A stretch of DNA of 64,000 nucleotides from Pistricoccus aurantiacus (GCF_042682565.1 NZ_JBHUIC010000004.1), one strand, 5' to 3'; numbered from the stretch's first letter, positions 17,499-25,122 are shown. Numbers and translations: made by a program. The notes: a model not told the origin generated them from the letters alone.

Positions 17499-18617
17499 AT
17501 GTCCGTTATCAATACCAATATCACCGCCATGATCGGCCAGCAGAACCTCGGCAAGGCGCAAAGCTCCCTGCAGACTTCCATGGAACGCCTCTCCTCCGGC
17601 CTGCGTATCAACAGCGCCAAGGATGATGCGGCGGGCCAGGCCATCGCCAACCGCATGAGCAGCCAGATCACCGGTCTGTCCACCGCACAGCGTAACGCCA
17701 ACGACGGTATCTCTGTCGCACAGACCGCCGAAGGCGCGCTTAACCAGGTTAACGACAACCTGCAGCGTGTTCGTGAACTGACCGTTCAGGCACAGAATGG
17801 CACCAACTCTGCAGCTGATAAGCAGTCCATTCAGGACGAAATCAATCAGCGTATGAGCGAGATCGACCGCATTTCCAAGGAAACCGACTTTAACGGTACC
17901 AAGGTGCTGGATAGCAACCAGTCTATTAACATCCAAGTAGGAGCTAATGATGGCGAGTCCATTAGCATTGATCTGAAGCAGATCAATCAAACTACTCTGG
18001 GACTTGGGGGCTTCAGTGTGGGCGGTCTGTCAGATTCTATTACCGAAATTAAAACTGATGACGGAGCAGGCAATAAAACCGCCTCAGAAGTAACTTTAAC
18101 TTTTGCTGGTGCCGCTTCTGGTGACTTCACTCCGGCAGACGGCACACTCCATGGCTATGGAGCATACGACGAGACAGCTGGTACATATGCAAATTATGCA
18201 TTCAAAGACGCCGATGGTGTCATGTATAAAGCTGACTCCGCTACCGTTAACGCCGCTACTGGAGCTGTGGAACTTACAGTTGCTGATAGTGCTGCTGCAG
18301 CTACAGCGTATAATACCGATTCAGAAAATGGCCTCACTTCGACCGCCAATCCATTAGCAGCGCTGGATTCAGCCTTAAGCCAAGTTGATACTCTGCGTTC
18401 TGATCTGGGTGCTGTTCAGAACCGCTTCGACTCTGCTATCACCAATCTGCAGACCAACGAAACCAACCTTTCTTCTGCCCGTTCACGTATCGAAGATGCT
18501 GACTACGCGGTGGAAGTAGGCAACATGACCAAGGCACAGATTCTGCAGCAAGCCGGTACTTCCATCCTGGCCCAAGCGAATCAGCTGCCCCAGGGCGCCC
18601 TGTCACTGCTGGGTTAA
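17499..18617 (+). CDS. fliC: Flagellin FliC
   Basis: 372 residues. The conserved N-terminal D0/D1 (SVINTNITAMIGQQNL, SMERLSSGLRINSAKDDAAGQAIANRM) and C-terminal D1/D0 (LSSARSRIEDADYAVEVGNMTKAQILQQAGTSILAQANQ) flank a short variable middle of about 130 residues. Export is by the flagellar type III apparatus with FliS as chaperone. The coding DNA for the middle part (about 17930-18370) is visibly richer in A/T than the conserved ends, as often seen for exchangeable flagellin surface segments. Only one flagellin gene is visible. Confidence 0.97.
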   Translation: MSVINTNITAMIGQQNLGKAQSSLQTSMERLSSGLRINSAKDDAAGQAIANRMSSQITGLSTAQRNANDGISVAQTAEGALNQVNDNLQRVRELTVQAQNGTNSAADKQSIQDEINQRMSEIDRISKETDFNGTKVLDSNQSINIQVGANDGESISIDLKQINQTTLGLGGFSVGGLSDSITEIKTDDGAGNKTASEVTLTFAGAASGDFTPADGTLHGYGAYDETAGTYANYAFKDADGVMYKADSATVNAATGAVELTVADSAAAATAYNTDSENGLTSTANPLAALDSALSQVDTLRSDLGAVQNRFDSAITNLQTNETNLSSARSRIEDADYAVEVGNMTKAQILQQAGTSILAQANQLPQGALSLLG

Positions 18618-18639
18618 TAGCGGGATAGTGGGAATAATG

Positions 18640-18666
18640 AAGGTCGGCGAAAGCCGGCCTTTTTAT
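18640..18666 (+). terminator. Terminator after fliC
   Basis: Stem GGTCGGC/GCCGGCC with a GAAA loop (one G-T pair) followed by five T. It lies just after the fliC stop. Confidence 0.88.
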
Positions 18667-18737
18667 ATAAATTAAATATCAAAATAGAAAAATTATAACG
18701 TGTTTATCCAACCTAAATAGCAAATAGGGAGTCGTTT

Positions 18738-19241
18738 ATGATTACTTGTAAAAAAGAGCTAGAGCGCATCAAAAAAGAATGCGCGAGTATGGTTACTAAA
18801 CGAGCAAGCTTATCAGCTGGAGCAGCAGTAGTACCGATACCTGGGGTAGATGTTGGTTCAGATATAGCTTTATTGGTTGAAATGATTCCAGCAATTAATA
18901 AAAAATTTGGTTTAACACCTGAGCAAATCGAACAGATGGATGCAGAAACTAAGATAATGGTAATGGGTGTAATTTCCAATATCGGCAGCCAAATGGCCGG
19001 AAAGACAATTACAAAACAATTAGTAATGAATATCCTTAAAAAAATGGGTATCAGAGTAGCTTCAAAAAATGTTGTCAAATACATTCCCTTAATCGGACAA
19101 GTGATTTCTGGCACTATTAGTTTTGGTGGAATGAAATATATTGGAAACTCCCATATCAATGATTGTTATAAAATAGTTGGTCAACTGATAGAGAAAAATG
19201 AAGAACAAAAAGATGAAGGAGAAGCATTTGCAGTAGGATAA
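18738..19241 (+). CDS. AT-rich orphan, predicted small membrane-associated helical protein
   Basis: 167 residues, preceded by a GGGAG ribosome site. The segment SAGAAVVPIPGVDVGSDIALLVEMIPAINKKFGL is amphipathic and recalls the helical DUF697 / IRG-GTPase C-terminal region found in membrane-associated bacterial proteins. A second apolar stretch is VVKYIPLIGQVISGTISFGGMKYIG. There is no GTPase domain. Base composition is far more AT-rich than the flanking flagellar genes, and the gene follows the fliC terminator, so it looks acquired. Function unknown; the family resemblance is from memory and weak. Confidence 0.6.
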   Translation: MITCKKELERIKKECASMVTKRASLSAGAAVVPIPGVDVGSDIALLVEMIPAINKKFGLTPEQIEQMDAETKIMVMGVISNIGSQMAGKTITKQLVMNILKKMGIRVASKNVVKYIPLIGQVISGTISFGGMKYIGNSHINDCYKIVGQLIEKNEEQKDEGEAFAVG

Positions 19242-19439
19242 TATAGTTTACAGGGTTAACTGTCTAAATGACTATTTGCGGAACTTGGGCAAGACAGTTT
19301 ATTTATTATGTCGTTAACACTTGCGCCCTTATTTCATCAAGAATAAATATCAAAAACGACGGCATTCAACGCCCTTTCAATAGCCTTCGCCAAAAGCTCC
19401 CCTCGACCGCTTGGCTTAGCTTGGCTAAAGAAAACCAAA

Positions 19440-19468
19440 CAGGCGCCCTTGCAGCGCCTGTTTCTTTA
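19440..19468 (+). terminator. Hairpin terminator-like element
   Basis: CAGGCGC and GCGCCTG arms with a seven-base loop, followed by TTTCTTT. It lies in the 240 bases between the orphan gene and the next small gene; the rest of that gap shows nothing clear. Confidence 0.6.
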
Positions 19469-19481
19469 TCAGGAACCCGTT

Positions 19482-19706
19482 ATGACCCAAGGTGAGTACC
19501 AGTATGTTATCGACGAACTAGACCGGATGATTATCGACTCCCGAGCGCTAATGGAGCGTTTCGAAGCCGCCGGCATGGAAGAAAAAATGGCGCGGGACTA
19601 TCAACTGCTGGAGGACAATCTGGTGCGTGCCCTCAAGGAACAGCGACGTTATACCTTAGCGATGCTGGAAGCGGAAGACGTGCCCATGCCCGCCTCGATG
19701 ACATAG
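19482..19706 (+). CDS. Small hypothetical protein, helical
   Basis: 74 residues from ATG 19482 (MTQGEYQYVIDELDRMIIDSRALMERF), preceded by AGGA. It is charged, predicted helical through most of its length, and has no signal peptide or membrane segment. I do not recognise a family. Its codon use looks like the high-GC host genes rather than the AT-rich orphan before it. It lies convergent to the XRE antitoxin gene and may be a host gene at the left edge of the accessory zone. Confidence 0.6.
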   Translation: MTQGEYQYVIDELDRMIIDSRALMERFEAAGMEEKMARDYQLLEDNLVRALKEQRRYTLAMLEAEDVPMPASMT

Positions 19707-19727
19707 AACGCCTGTGGAAATACAGAT

Positions 19728-20003
19728 TCAAGCCGCCACATGCATTTCCACACGTAACCCTACCGCAGCCACCATACCCACCAGAGTATCGAGGCTGAAA
19801 AGCTGAATCTTGCCGCGCATAAGATCGGAGACACGGGGCTGAGTGACGCCAAACTGCCTGGCCGCTTCCGCCTGGGTCCACCCCTGCTTCTTGATATATC
19901 GCTCAAGCGCTATCATCAGTTCCGAGCGAAGCCGCATATTTTCCGCTTCGGCGACTGTGTCGGTAATAGCGTCCCAAACACTGGTAAACGTATCGTCACT
20001 CAT
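19728..20003 (-). CDS. XRE-family antitoxin-like DNA-binding protein
   Basis: 91 residues with a helix-turn-helix of the HTH_37/XRE type at about residues 38-72 (WTQAEAARQFGVTQPRVSDLMRGKIQLFSLDTLVGMVAAVGL). Proteins of this shape are antitoxins of HigBA-like pairs, with the toxin gene upstream. Here the upstream ORF ends in an ATGA overlap with this start, but only a short remnant fused to an Rpn fragment is left. So this is probably an orphaned antitoxin. It could still act as an autonomous repressor. Confidence 0.8.
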   Translation of the reverse strand: MSDDTFTSVWDAITDTVAEAENMRLRSELMIALERYIKKQGWTQAEAARQFGVTQPRVSDLMRGKIQLFSLDTLVGMVAAVGLRVEMHVAA

Positions 20004-20092
20004 CTTTTCATCTCACGAATGTTGATATAAAGCATTCCTTTCAGCGCCACCTTGATGTCCTTGCGGGCGCTGCCTTCTTTCAGCCGCTTCAT
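20000..20092 (-). pseudogene. Toxin 3' remnant joined to an Rpn fragment
   Basis: About 30 codons reading KRLKEGSARKDIKVAL, then MLYINIREMKR and a stop that overlaps the antitoxin ATG by four bases. The first part matches the KRLKAGGARKDTKAAL segment of the Rpn copy at 23712. The second part, with the coupled stop, may be the last residues of the lost toxin. It reads as a junction scar, not a functional gene. Confidence 0.55.
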
Positions 20093-20153
20093 TGGGATCG
20101 TTATCTCACCAACGGCACCCCCATGCTAGGCTGGTCGTTCGTCCTCAAGGAAG

Positions 20154-20849
20154 CGCCCATGGCTCAGCATCTACCAGGATCTGATTCGCCAGAAGGATTT
20201 GACGCCGAACGGCAAGCTGCCGCCGGTCTTGCCCTTGGTGTTATACAATGGAGACAAACGCTGGCGGGCGGCGCAGGATATCCAGGAGCTGATTGAACCC
20301 GTACCCGGCGGGCTTGAGCGCTATCGCCCTTCCCTGCGGTATCTATTATTGGATGAACTGGCGATCGCCGACGAAGCCGAGTGGTCGAATGAGTTGAACA
20401 ACCTGGCCGCCGCGGTCTTTCAGCTGGAACAGTATCGTGAGATAGATGATCTACTGAGAATCACCCGGCGGTTGAACGAATGGCTCAAGGCGCCGGAACA
20501 GACATCACTACGACGCGCCTTTGTCGTCTGGCTGCGCCGGGTGGTATTGCCCAGGCGCTTGTCGGAATTGGAGTTGCACGAATTCGACGGCGTGAAGGAA
20601 CTTCATTAGGTACAGGCTATGTTGGCGGAACGTAACACGAAGTGGTCGGAACGTTGGGAGCAGCGCGGCATGGAGAAAGGACGCCAGGAAGGAGTAGCGG
20701 ATGCCCTGCGAAAACTGCTCCGTCTCAAGTTTCAGGAGTTGCCCGACTGGGCCGAGACCAAGATTCAAGCGGCAGATGCCACTCAATTGGTTCTCTGGCT
20801 GGAAAAAGTGCTTGAAGCCGATAGCTTGGAAGCGTTATTCAAGGAGTGA
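20154..20849 (+). pseudogene. Rpn-type nuclease pseudogene (5' truncated, nonsense codon)
   Basis: The reading frame continues from an Rpn-like segment (YQDLIRQKDLTPNGKLPPVLPLVLYNGDKRW) to the DUF4351-like tail (LRLKFQELPDWAETKI, ending VLEADSLEALFKE). The N-terminal part with the PD-(D/E)XK residues is missing. At 20607-20609 an in-frame TAG interrupts the frame just before VQAMLAERNTKW, at a site where a CAG would restore an unbroken protein. The tail contains the family's KGRQEG hinge. It is related to the intact copy at 21398 but quite diverged, so it is an older insertion. Confidence 0.8.
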
Positions 20850-20979
20850 AACCAGATGGATGGTTGCTCGATGGTAATCATCCAGGCCGAACCGTAAAAG
20901 AAACGTATCGGCCTGGCTGTTGTCTGTCGCTGATTCAGATCCCACCCCTAGCGCCCAAGTTTGGTACTTATGGTCAGTT

Positions 20980-21330
20980 TCAGCGCTTCATTTCACGACG
21001 CAATTCAACCACCTCGCTTTCCGCTAACCCGGAAAGCTCCGCAATCAAGGCGTCGTTCATCTCAGTCTGCATGATCATGCGACGCGCAGTTTCACGCTTG
21101 GCTTTTTGAACCCGTATCTCGGCCTCTTCCAGCCCTTGCTGAAGTCCCTTTTCGATTCCGTGACGTTCGGCGGTATTGATATAAGGCATCTTCTTGTCCT
21201 CCTCGATGGCATGGACTGCCTGCAGAAACGCCGGTTCCAACCCATGAGAGAGCTGGATCATCCAGTCGATGATAACGAACAGCCGCTGGATTTGCCTCCG
21301 GCGATAACCTTTCTCGTATACCGGGCCATT
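20980..21330 (-). pseudogene. Rpn-type nuclease C-terminal fragment (subfamily B)
   Basis: About 115 codons: GYRRRQIQRLFVIIDWMIQL, then EPAFLQAVHAIEEDKKMPYINTAERHGIEKG, ending in a short helical tail (NDALIAELSGLAESEVVELRREMKR). The catalytic N-terminal part is absent. It is one of several minus-strand copies of the same 3' part (see 22449, 23712, 24866), and this one is the most diverged in its tail. It faces the intact plus-strand copy that starts 50 bases away. Confidence 0.8.
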
Positions 21331-21397
21331 AGGCTTGTCACCCGCCATGCCGTAATGGCCGTGCTATTCTAGTCGCCAGCAGCCACCAGGGGACAAA

Positions 21398-22369
21398 ATG
21401 GCCAACCACCACGATACCGGATACAAGGAGCTGTTCAGCTACCCCGAATTCGTCCAGCAGTTGATTGAGGGCTTCGCCCCGCCCGAGCTCGCCGCGCTGA
21501 TGGATTTCGCCACCCTCAAGGATCACAACGGCAATTACATCACGCCGCTGTTCGAGGAGCGTTTCGAGGATGCGGTCTGGTCGGTGGAGGTCACCTGGGA
21601 AGGCACGACCCAGCGGGTCTACCTGTATATCCTGCTGGAATTCCAGTCCCGGGTGGATTACCGGATGCCGCTGCGGATGATGCACTACACCGTGTGCTTC
21701 TACGAGCATCTGATCAAGACCAAGGTCATCACGCCGAACGAAGGGTTACCGCCGGTACTGCCCATCGTGCTCTACAACGGTTCCCAGCGGTGGTCGGCGC
21801 CGCAAGATGTTTATGGCATGATCGCCCCGGAACCGCCGTCATTTCTGGGCGTCTATCAGCCACGCCTGCGCTACTACCTGATCGACGAAGGGCGCTATAC
21901 GGAAGAGGAGCTGGTGGCGCAAGGTTCCGTGCTGAGCGGCGTGTTCAGTATCGAGAACGCCAAGCTGAGCAAGGAGACCCTGCAACGGGCGGTGGATCGG
22001 ATCGTGGCGATCATTCAGGCCGACCCCAACAAGGAGCGCATCGACAAGGTCATCACGCGCTGGCTCAAACGGCACCTGCGGCGTTTGGGTGCTAATATCG
22101 ACTTGGAACGGCTCAATAGCCTGGTGGAGGATCGAGATATGTTCGCAGAGAATCTGGATAACTGGCGAGAGCAGACGCTCAAGGAAGGCCTCGAGAAAGG
22201 CCGTCAGGAAGGCCTTGTGGGGGCGTTGCGTGTTCAACTGGGTCTCAAGTTCGGGGAGCTTCCCACTTGGGCGGATGACAAGTTGAACGCGGCGACCGAT
22301 GAGCAATTGAACCTCTGGATTGCCCGTATCCTGACAGTCGACAGCCTGGAAGCGTTGTTTGCGGACTGA
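21398..22369 (+). CDS. Rpn-family PD-(D/E)XK nuclease (YhgA-like), intact
   Basis: 323 residues. Rpn proteins are DNA endonucleases linked to RecA-independent recombination and, more recently, to phage defence in some systems. Visible are the family start HDTGYKELFSYPEFVQQLI, the catalytic region with Asp58 and Glu81-Phe-Gln83 (YLYILLEFQSRVDYRMPLRM), the PVLPIVLYNG segment, and a Lys/Glu/Gly-rich hinge (KEGLEKGRQEG). It ends in a tail resembling DUF4351 (VQLGLKFGELPTWADDKLN, ending DSLEALFAD). Length and motifs are complete. The last 185 bases are almost the same as the end of the unrelated-bodied Rpn gene at 25204. Confidence 0.88.
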   Translation: MANHHDTGYKELFSYPEFVQQLIEGFAPPELAALMDFATLKDHNGNYITPLFEERFEDAVWSVEVTWEGTTQRVYLYILLEFQSRVDYRMPLRMMHYTVCFYEHLIKTKVITPNEGLPPVLPIVLYNGSQRWSAPQDVYGMIAPEPPSFLGVYQPRLRYYLIDEGRYTEEELVAQGSVLSGVFSIENAKLSKETLQRAVDRIVAIIQADPNKERIDKVITRWLKRHLRRLGANIDLERLNSLVEDRDMFAENLDNWREQTLKEGLEKGRQEGLVGALRVQLGLKFGELPTWADDKLNAATDEQLNLWIARILTVDSLEALFAD

Positions 22370-22394
22370 TACTTGCTATCACGCGAACGATGAG

Positions 22395-22678
22395 AATAAG
22401 ACAATTGCCATTTGAATCATCCGCATCTAACGCTTGCGATGAATCTCAGTGCTTCGCCTCGCGACGCAGCTCAACCACCTCGCTTTCCGCTAAACCTGTG
22501 GCTTGGGCGATCGTCGCGTCATTGAGACCGGTATTTTCAATCAGGTTGCGGGCGGTATTACGGTTGGCCTCCTGACGACCTTCCTGACGACCTTGCTGCA
22601 GCCCTTTCTCGATTCCATGCCGTTCGGCGGTATTGATATAAGGCATCTTCTTGTCCTCCTCGATGGCATAGACTGCCT
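22395..22678. repeat. 284-bp direct repeat, copy 1
   Basis: Aligns without gaps to 23658-23941, with about 5 percent differences by eye. It covers the 3' part of a subfamily B Rpn gene and about 50 bases beyond its stop. The two copies lie in the same orientation on either side of higBA. Confidence 0.85.
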
Positions 22679-22850
22679 TCCTTCAGCCGCTTGGCCTTGA
22701 TCCGGGCCATCACCACCAAGGCGAAAACGTTGTCGCTGTTTTTCAGTATTTGCCAATGGTTTTCCCAGTCGATCAGCTTGGCTATCGGAAACGTGAAAGC
22801 GAGTTCGCAGCCCCGCAGCCGATACTGGTAGTTGTCGTACTTCAGGTCGA
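22449..22850 (-). pseudogene. Rpn-type nuclease fragment with internal deletion (subfamily B)
   Basis: Two blocks of one gene. The upstream block (22690-22850) reads DLKYDNYQYRLRGCELAF, then AKLIDWENHWQILKNSDNVF and ALVVMARIKAKRLK. The downstream block (22449-22675) reads AVYAIEEDKKMPYINTAERHGIEKG to VVELRREAKH. About 150 bases present in the copy at 23712 are missing between them, at a short CTGCCT-like repeat, and the frames do not join. Its upstream end abuts the last codons of higA. Confidence 0.82.
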
Positions 22851-23204
22851 TGCCTCGTTCATCAGGCTGTCATAGGGAATCCGTAACCCTTTGTGCAGCC
22901 GGCGGATCATGCTCAGGCTCAGGCCACGCTTGCGGTTCAACACTTCCGAGACCCGTCCGCTGCCGCCGATAAAAGGCTCCAGATCGCGTGGCGTCAGCCC
23001 CTGCTGTTCCATGCGGAACTTGATGGCTTCGATGGGCTCCGACGGACCGATCGGGTAGCGCTCATCCTCATAGCGCTCAATCAGAATCGCCAGAACCTCC
23101 AGTTCATCGGCCTCCGGAGTGCCATTCTCGGCACTCCATAGCGCCTCCATGCGAGCGAAGGCTCGGTCCAGATCGGCATCGTTACGAATCGGCTGGATAT
23201 TCAT
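22842..23204 (-). CDS. higA: Antitoxin HigA
   Basis: 120 residues. The N-terminal half (IRNDADLDRAFARMEALWSAENGTPEADELEVLAILIERYEDE) and the HTH (LTPRDLEPFIGGSGRVSEVLNRKRGLSLSMIRRLHKGL) fit the HigA/COG5499 antitoxins. It would bind and neutralise the HigB mRNA interferase and repress the operon. It starts directly after higB on the same strand. The toxin-first order and the paired palindromes upstream agree with HigBA autoregulation. Confidence 0.9.
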   Translation of the reverse strand: MNIQPIRNDADLDRAFARMEALWSAENGTPEADELEVLAILIERYEDERYPIGPSEPIEAIKFRMEQQGLTPRDLEPFIGGSGRVSEVLNRKRGLSLSMIRRLHKGLRIPYDSLMNEAST

Positions 23205-23501
23205 TCACACAGTCTCCGCATCGATTTGGTCGTACTGGGCATGAGTGCCAACAAAGCGTACCCAGGCGATTTGCTGGGTATAGCGGATCGCAACGATGAC
23301 CCGGTATTTGCTGCCCGCGATGTTGAACACCACCCGTCCTCCTTTGAGAATGCTCGCCGTGCGAATCTCCGCCTTCAGTGCCTGTGGCGTGAGCCAGCTG
23401 GCCTTTTCCATCATCCGATACCACTCGATAAGCGGCCGCTCCGCATCGTCGTAGCCTTGCTCCCAGAATTCCCGCAACGTGCGCTTGGCGATGACTCTCA
23501 C
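23205..23501 (-). CDS. higB: mRNA interferase toxin HigB
   Basis: 98 residues of the HigB toxin family, a RelE-fold ribosome-dependent ribonuclease. MRVIAKRTLREFWEQGYDDAERPLIEWYRMMEKASW at the start, GGRVVFNIAGSKYRVIVAIRY in the core and VRFVGTHAQYDQIDAETV at the end are typical. Start is GTG at 23499-23501, with GGGAG just upstream, which is also part of an operator palindrome. The gene looks intact. The pair is enclosed by 284-bp direct repeats. Confidence 0.9.
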   Translation of the reverse strand: MRVIAKRTLREFWEQGYDDAERPLIEWYRMMEKASWLTPQALKAEIRTASILKGGRVVFNIAGSKYRVIVAIRYTQQIAWVRFVGTHAQYDQIDAETV

Positions 23502-23507
23502 AGCACT

Positions 23508-23551
23508 CTCCCTTTTTGGGAGAATATAGCGCCTCCCATTTTGGGAGTCAA
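23508..23551 (-). promoter_or_regulatory. higBA promoter with two operator palindromes
   Basis: On the minus strand TTGACT, 17 bases, TATATT (23546-23551 and 23523-23528). Two identical inverted repeats CTCCC-N5-GGGAG lie at 23533-23547 and 23508-23522, centred 25 bases apart: one overlaps the -35 and spacer, the other covers the start region and the ribosome site. This is the expected layout for HigA repression. Confidence 0.8.
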
Positions 23552-23581
23552 TGCCTAGTGTAAAAGGCGTCCGGATTCACT

Positions 23582-23656
23582 TCAATAATGATAACGACAC
23601 TGCAGAATTATGATGGTCTCGTTCGAAATCTGGTAAACCAGTCGATGCTCGCGATC
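23582..23656 (-). pseudogene. YoeB toxin 3' remnant
   Basis: 24 codons and a stop reading DREHRLVYQISNETIIILQCRYHY. The ending matches the conserved C-terminus of YoeB/Txe toxins (EHRLVY then CRYHY). The upstream part is replaced exactly where the 284-bp Rpn repeat begins (23658), so the repeat appears to have replaced or invaded a yoeB gene. No yefM antitoxin gene is visible. Confidence 0.8.
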
Positions 23657-23657
23657 A

Positions 23658-23941
23658 AATAAGACAATTGCCACCTGAATCATCCGAATCTACCGCTTGC
23701 GGTTAATCTCAGTACTTTGCGTCGCGACGCAGCTCAACCACCTCGCTTTCCGCTAAACCTGTGGCTTGGGCGATCGTCGCGTCATTGAGACCGGTATTTT
23801 CAATCAGGTTGCGGGCGGTATTGCGGTTGGCCTCCTGACGACCTTCCTGACGACCTTGCTGCAGCCCCTTCTCGATTCCATGCCGTTCGGCAGTATTGAT
23901 ATAAGGCATCTTCTTGTCCTCCTCGATGGCATGGACTGCCT
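23658..23941. repeat. 284-bp direct repeat, copy 2
   Basis: Same orientation as 22395-22678, gap-free alignment. Its left end lies within two bases of the broken yoeB remnant. Confidence 0.85.
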
Positions 23942-24138
23942 GCAGAAATGCCGGTTCCAGCCCACAAGGAAGCTGGATCATCCAGTCAATGATAACGAAC
24001 AGCCGCTGGATTTGCTCTCGGCTATAGCCGCGCTCGTACATCAGGCGAATCAGCGCCGCCTTGGTGTCCTTGCGGGCGCCGCCTGCCTTTAGCCGCTTGG
24101 CCTTGATCCGGGCCATCACCACCAAGGCGAAAACTAAG
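23712..24138 (-). pseudogene. Rpn-type nuclease C-terminal fragment (subfamily B), longest copy
   Basis: About 140 codons with an open frame: FALVVMARIKAKRLKAGG, then ALIRLMYERGYSREQIQRLFVIIDWMIQLP, IEEDKKMPYINTAERHGIEKG, and the tail NLIENTGLNDATIAQATGLAESEVVELRR. The N-terminal catalytic part is gone. The open frame extends upstream to 24191, but those residues do not resemble the family. It may still be translated, but without its active-site half it is unlikely to be a nuclease. Confidence 0.8.
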
Positions 24139-24209
24139 CTCTCGCTGGGCATTGTCCCACTCTGCCTACCGGTGTATAAACACCTAAACACTGATTTTCG
24201 GAAAACATC

Positions 24210-24449
24210 ATGAGTACAGTTCGCTGGAATGTCGCTGTTTCAAGTGAAACAGATCAGGCGCTTCGCATGTTTCTTGCCAGTCAAGGCGGCGGTAGAAAAG
24301 GCGACCTCTCGCGTTTTATCGAGGAAGCCGTGTGTGCTCATATCCTGGAACTGACGGCGGAACAGGCTAAAACCGCCAATAAGGAGGTAGCCGAGGAACA
24401 GATAGCCTTGAGTATCGAGGAGGCACTCCAATGGGCGCGTAAGCACTGA
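24210..24449 (+). CDS. Ribbon-helix-helix-type antitoxin, partner of PIN toxin
   Basis: 79 residues: a basic/beta start (MSTVRWNVAVSSETDQALRMFLASQ), a helical region (DLSRFIEEAVCAHILELTA) and an acidic helical tail. This is the usual form of short antitoxins placed before PIN toxins. Its TGA shares a base with the ATG of the next gene, showing tight coupling. It probably represses its own promoter. The pair sits between two Rpn fragments. Confidence 0.78.
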   Translation: MSTVRWNVAVSSETDQALRMFLASQGGGRKGDLSRFIEEAVCAHILELTAEQAKTANKEVAEEQIALSIEEALQWARKH

Positions 24450-24859
24450 TGCGCGTGGTATTGGATACCAATATCCTGTTCAGTGCCCTGATTTCACCTC
24501 ATGGTGTGCCGGATACTATTTATCGCGCTTGGCGTTCGGCGCGTTTTGAACTGGTGACTTCGCGAATACAGCTCGACGAAATCCGCCGCGCCAGTCGCTA
24601 CTCCAAGTTTCGGGCAGTGTTACAACCTGCAAAGGTTGGCGCCATGATCAACAACCTGCAACGCGCCTGGATTCTCGAACACTTATCGCTTGAGATTGAA
24701 ACCGACGATCCAGACGATGCTTTCCTGCTGGCTATGGCGGTCAAAAGTCAGGCCGACTATCTCGTCACCGGAGATCACCGCGCTGGACTGCTGGAGCGCC
24801 AAAACATTGGACGTACGAAAATCGTAACCCCCAAGGCTTTTTGCCTGGAAGCACTATAG
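24449..24859 (+). CDS. PIN-domain toxin (COG1569-like)
   Basis: 136 residues of the PIN ribonuclease fold. It begins MRVVLDTNILFSALIS (first acidic residue Asp6), has a conserved Glu in RIQLDEIRRASRY, and acidic residues in DDPDDAFLLAMAVKSQADYLVTGDHR, which together form the metal site. Such proteins are VapC-like toxins that cut RNA. It appears intact and is coupled to the antitoxin gene before it. Confidence 0.86.
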   Translation: MRVVLDTNILFSALISPHGVPDTIYRAWRSARFELVTSRIQLDEIRRASRYSKFRAVLQPAKVGAMINNLQRAWILEHLSLEIETDDPDDAFLLAMAVKSQADYLVTGDHRAGLLERQNIGRTKIVTPKAFCLEAL

Positions 24860-24865
24860 AAATTA

Positions 24866-25122
24866 TCGACCCCAGTGCTTGCCCTCACGGCGAAGCGCTT
24901 GTACTTCACTTTCCAACAAGCCAGCGGCCTGGGCAATTATCGCGTCATCGAGACTGGTGTTTTCAATCAGGTTGCGGGCAGTATCGCGATTGGCTTCTTG
25001 ACGGCCTTCCTGGCGGCCTTTTTGAAGTCCCTTTTCAATTCCGCGCCGTTCGGCGGTATTGATATTAAGGCATCTTCTTGTCCTCCTCGATGGCATGGAC
25101 TGCCTGTAGAAACGCCGGCGTT
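24866..25122 (-). pseudogene. Rpn-type nuclease C-terminal fragment with frameshift (subfamily B)
   Basis: Reads TPAFLQAVHAIEEDKKMP and then a stop. One extra T in the stretch near 25067 (compare the copies at 21180, 22640 and 23900) shifts the frame, after which NTAERRGIEKGLQKGRQEG continues to LLESEVQALRREGKH. So it is a C-terminal fragment further broken by a one-base insertion. It lies head to head with the intact copy at 25204. Confidence 0.78.

Noticed and set aside
19268..19495. 75-codon open frame after the AT-rich orphan
   Set aside because: It runs through a terminator-like hairpin, has no ribosome site and ends inside the next small gene.
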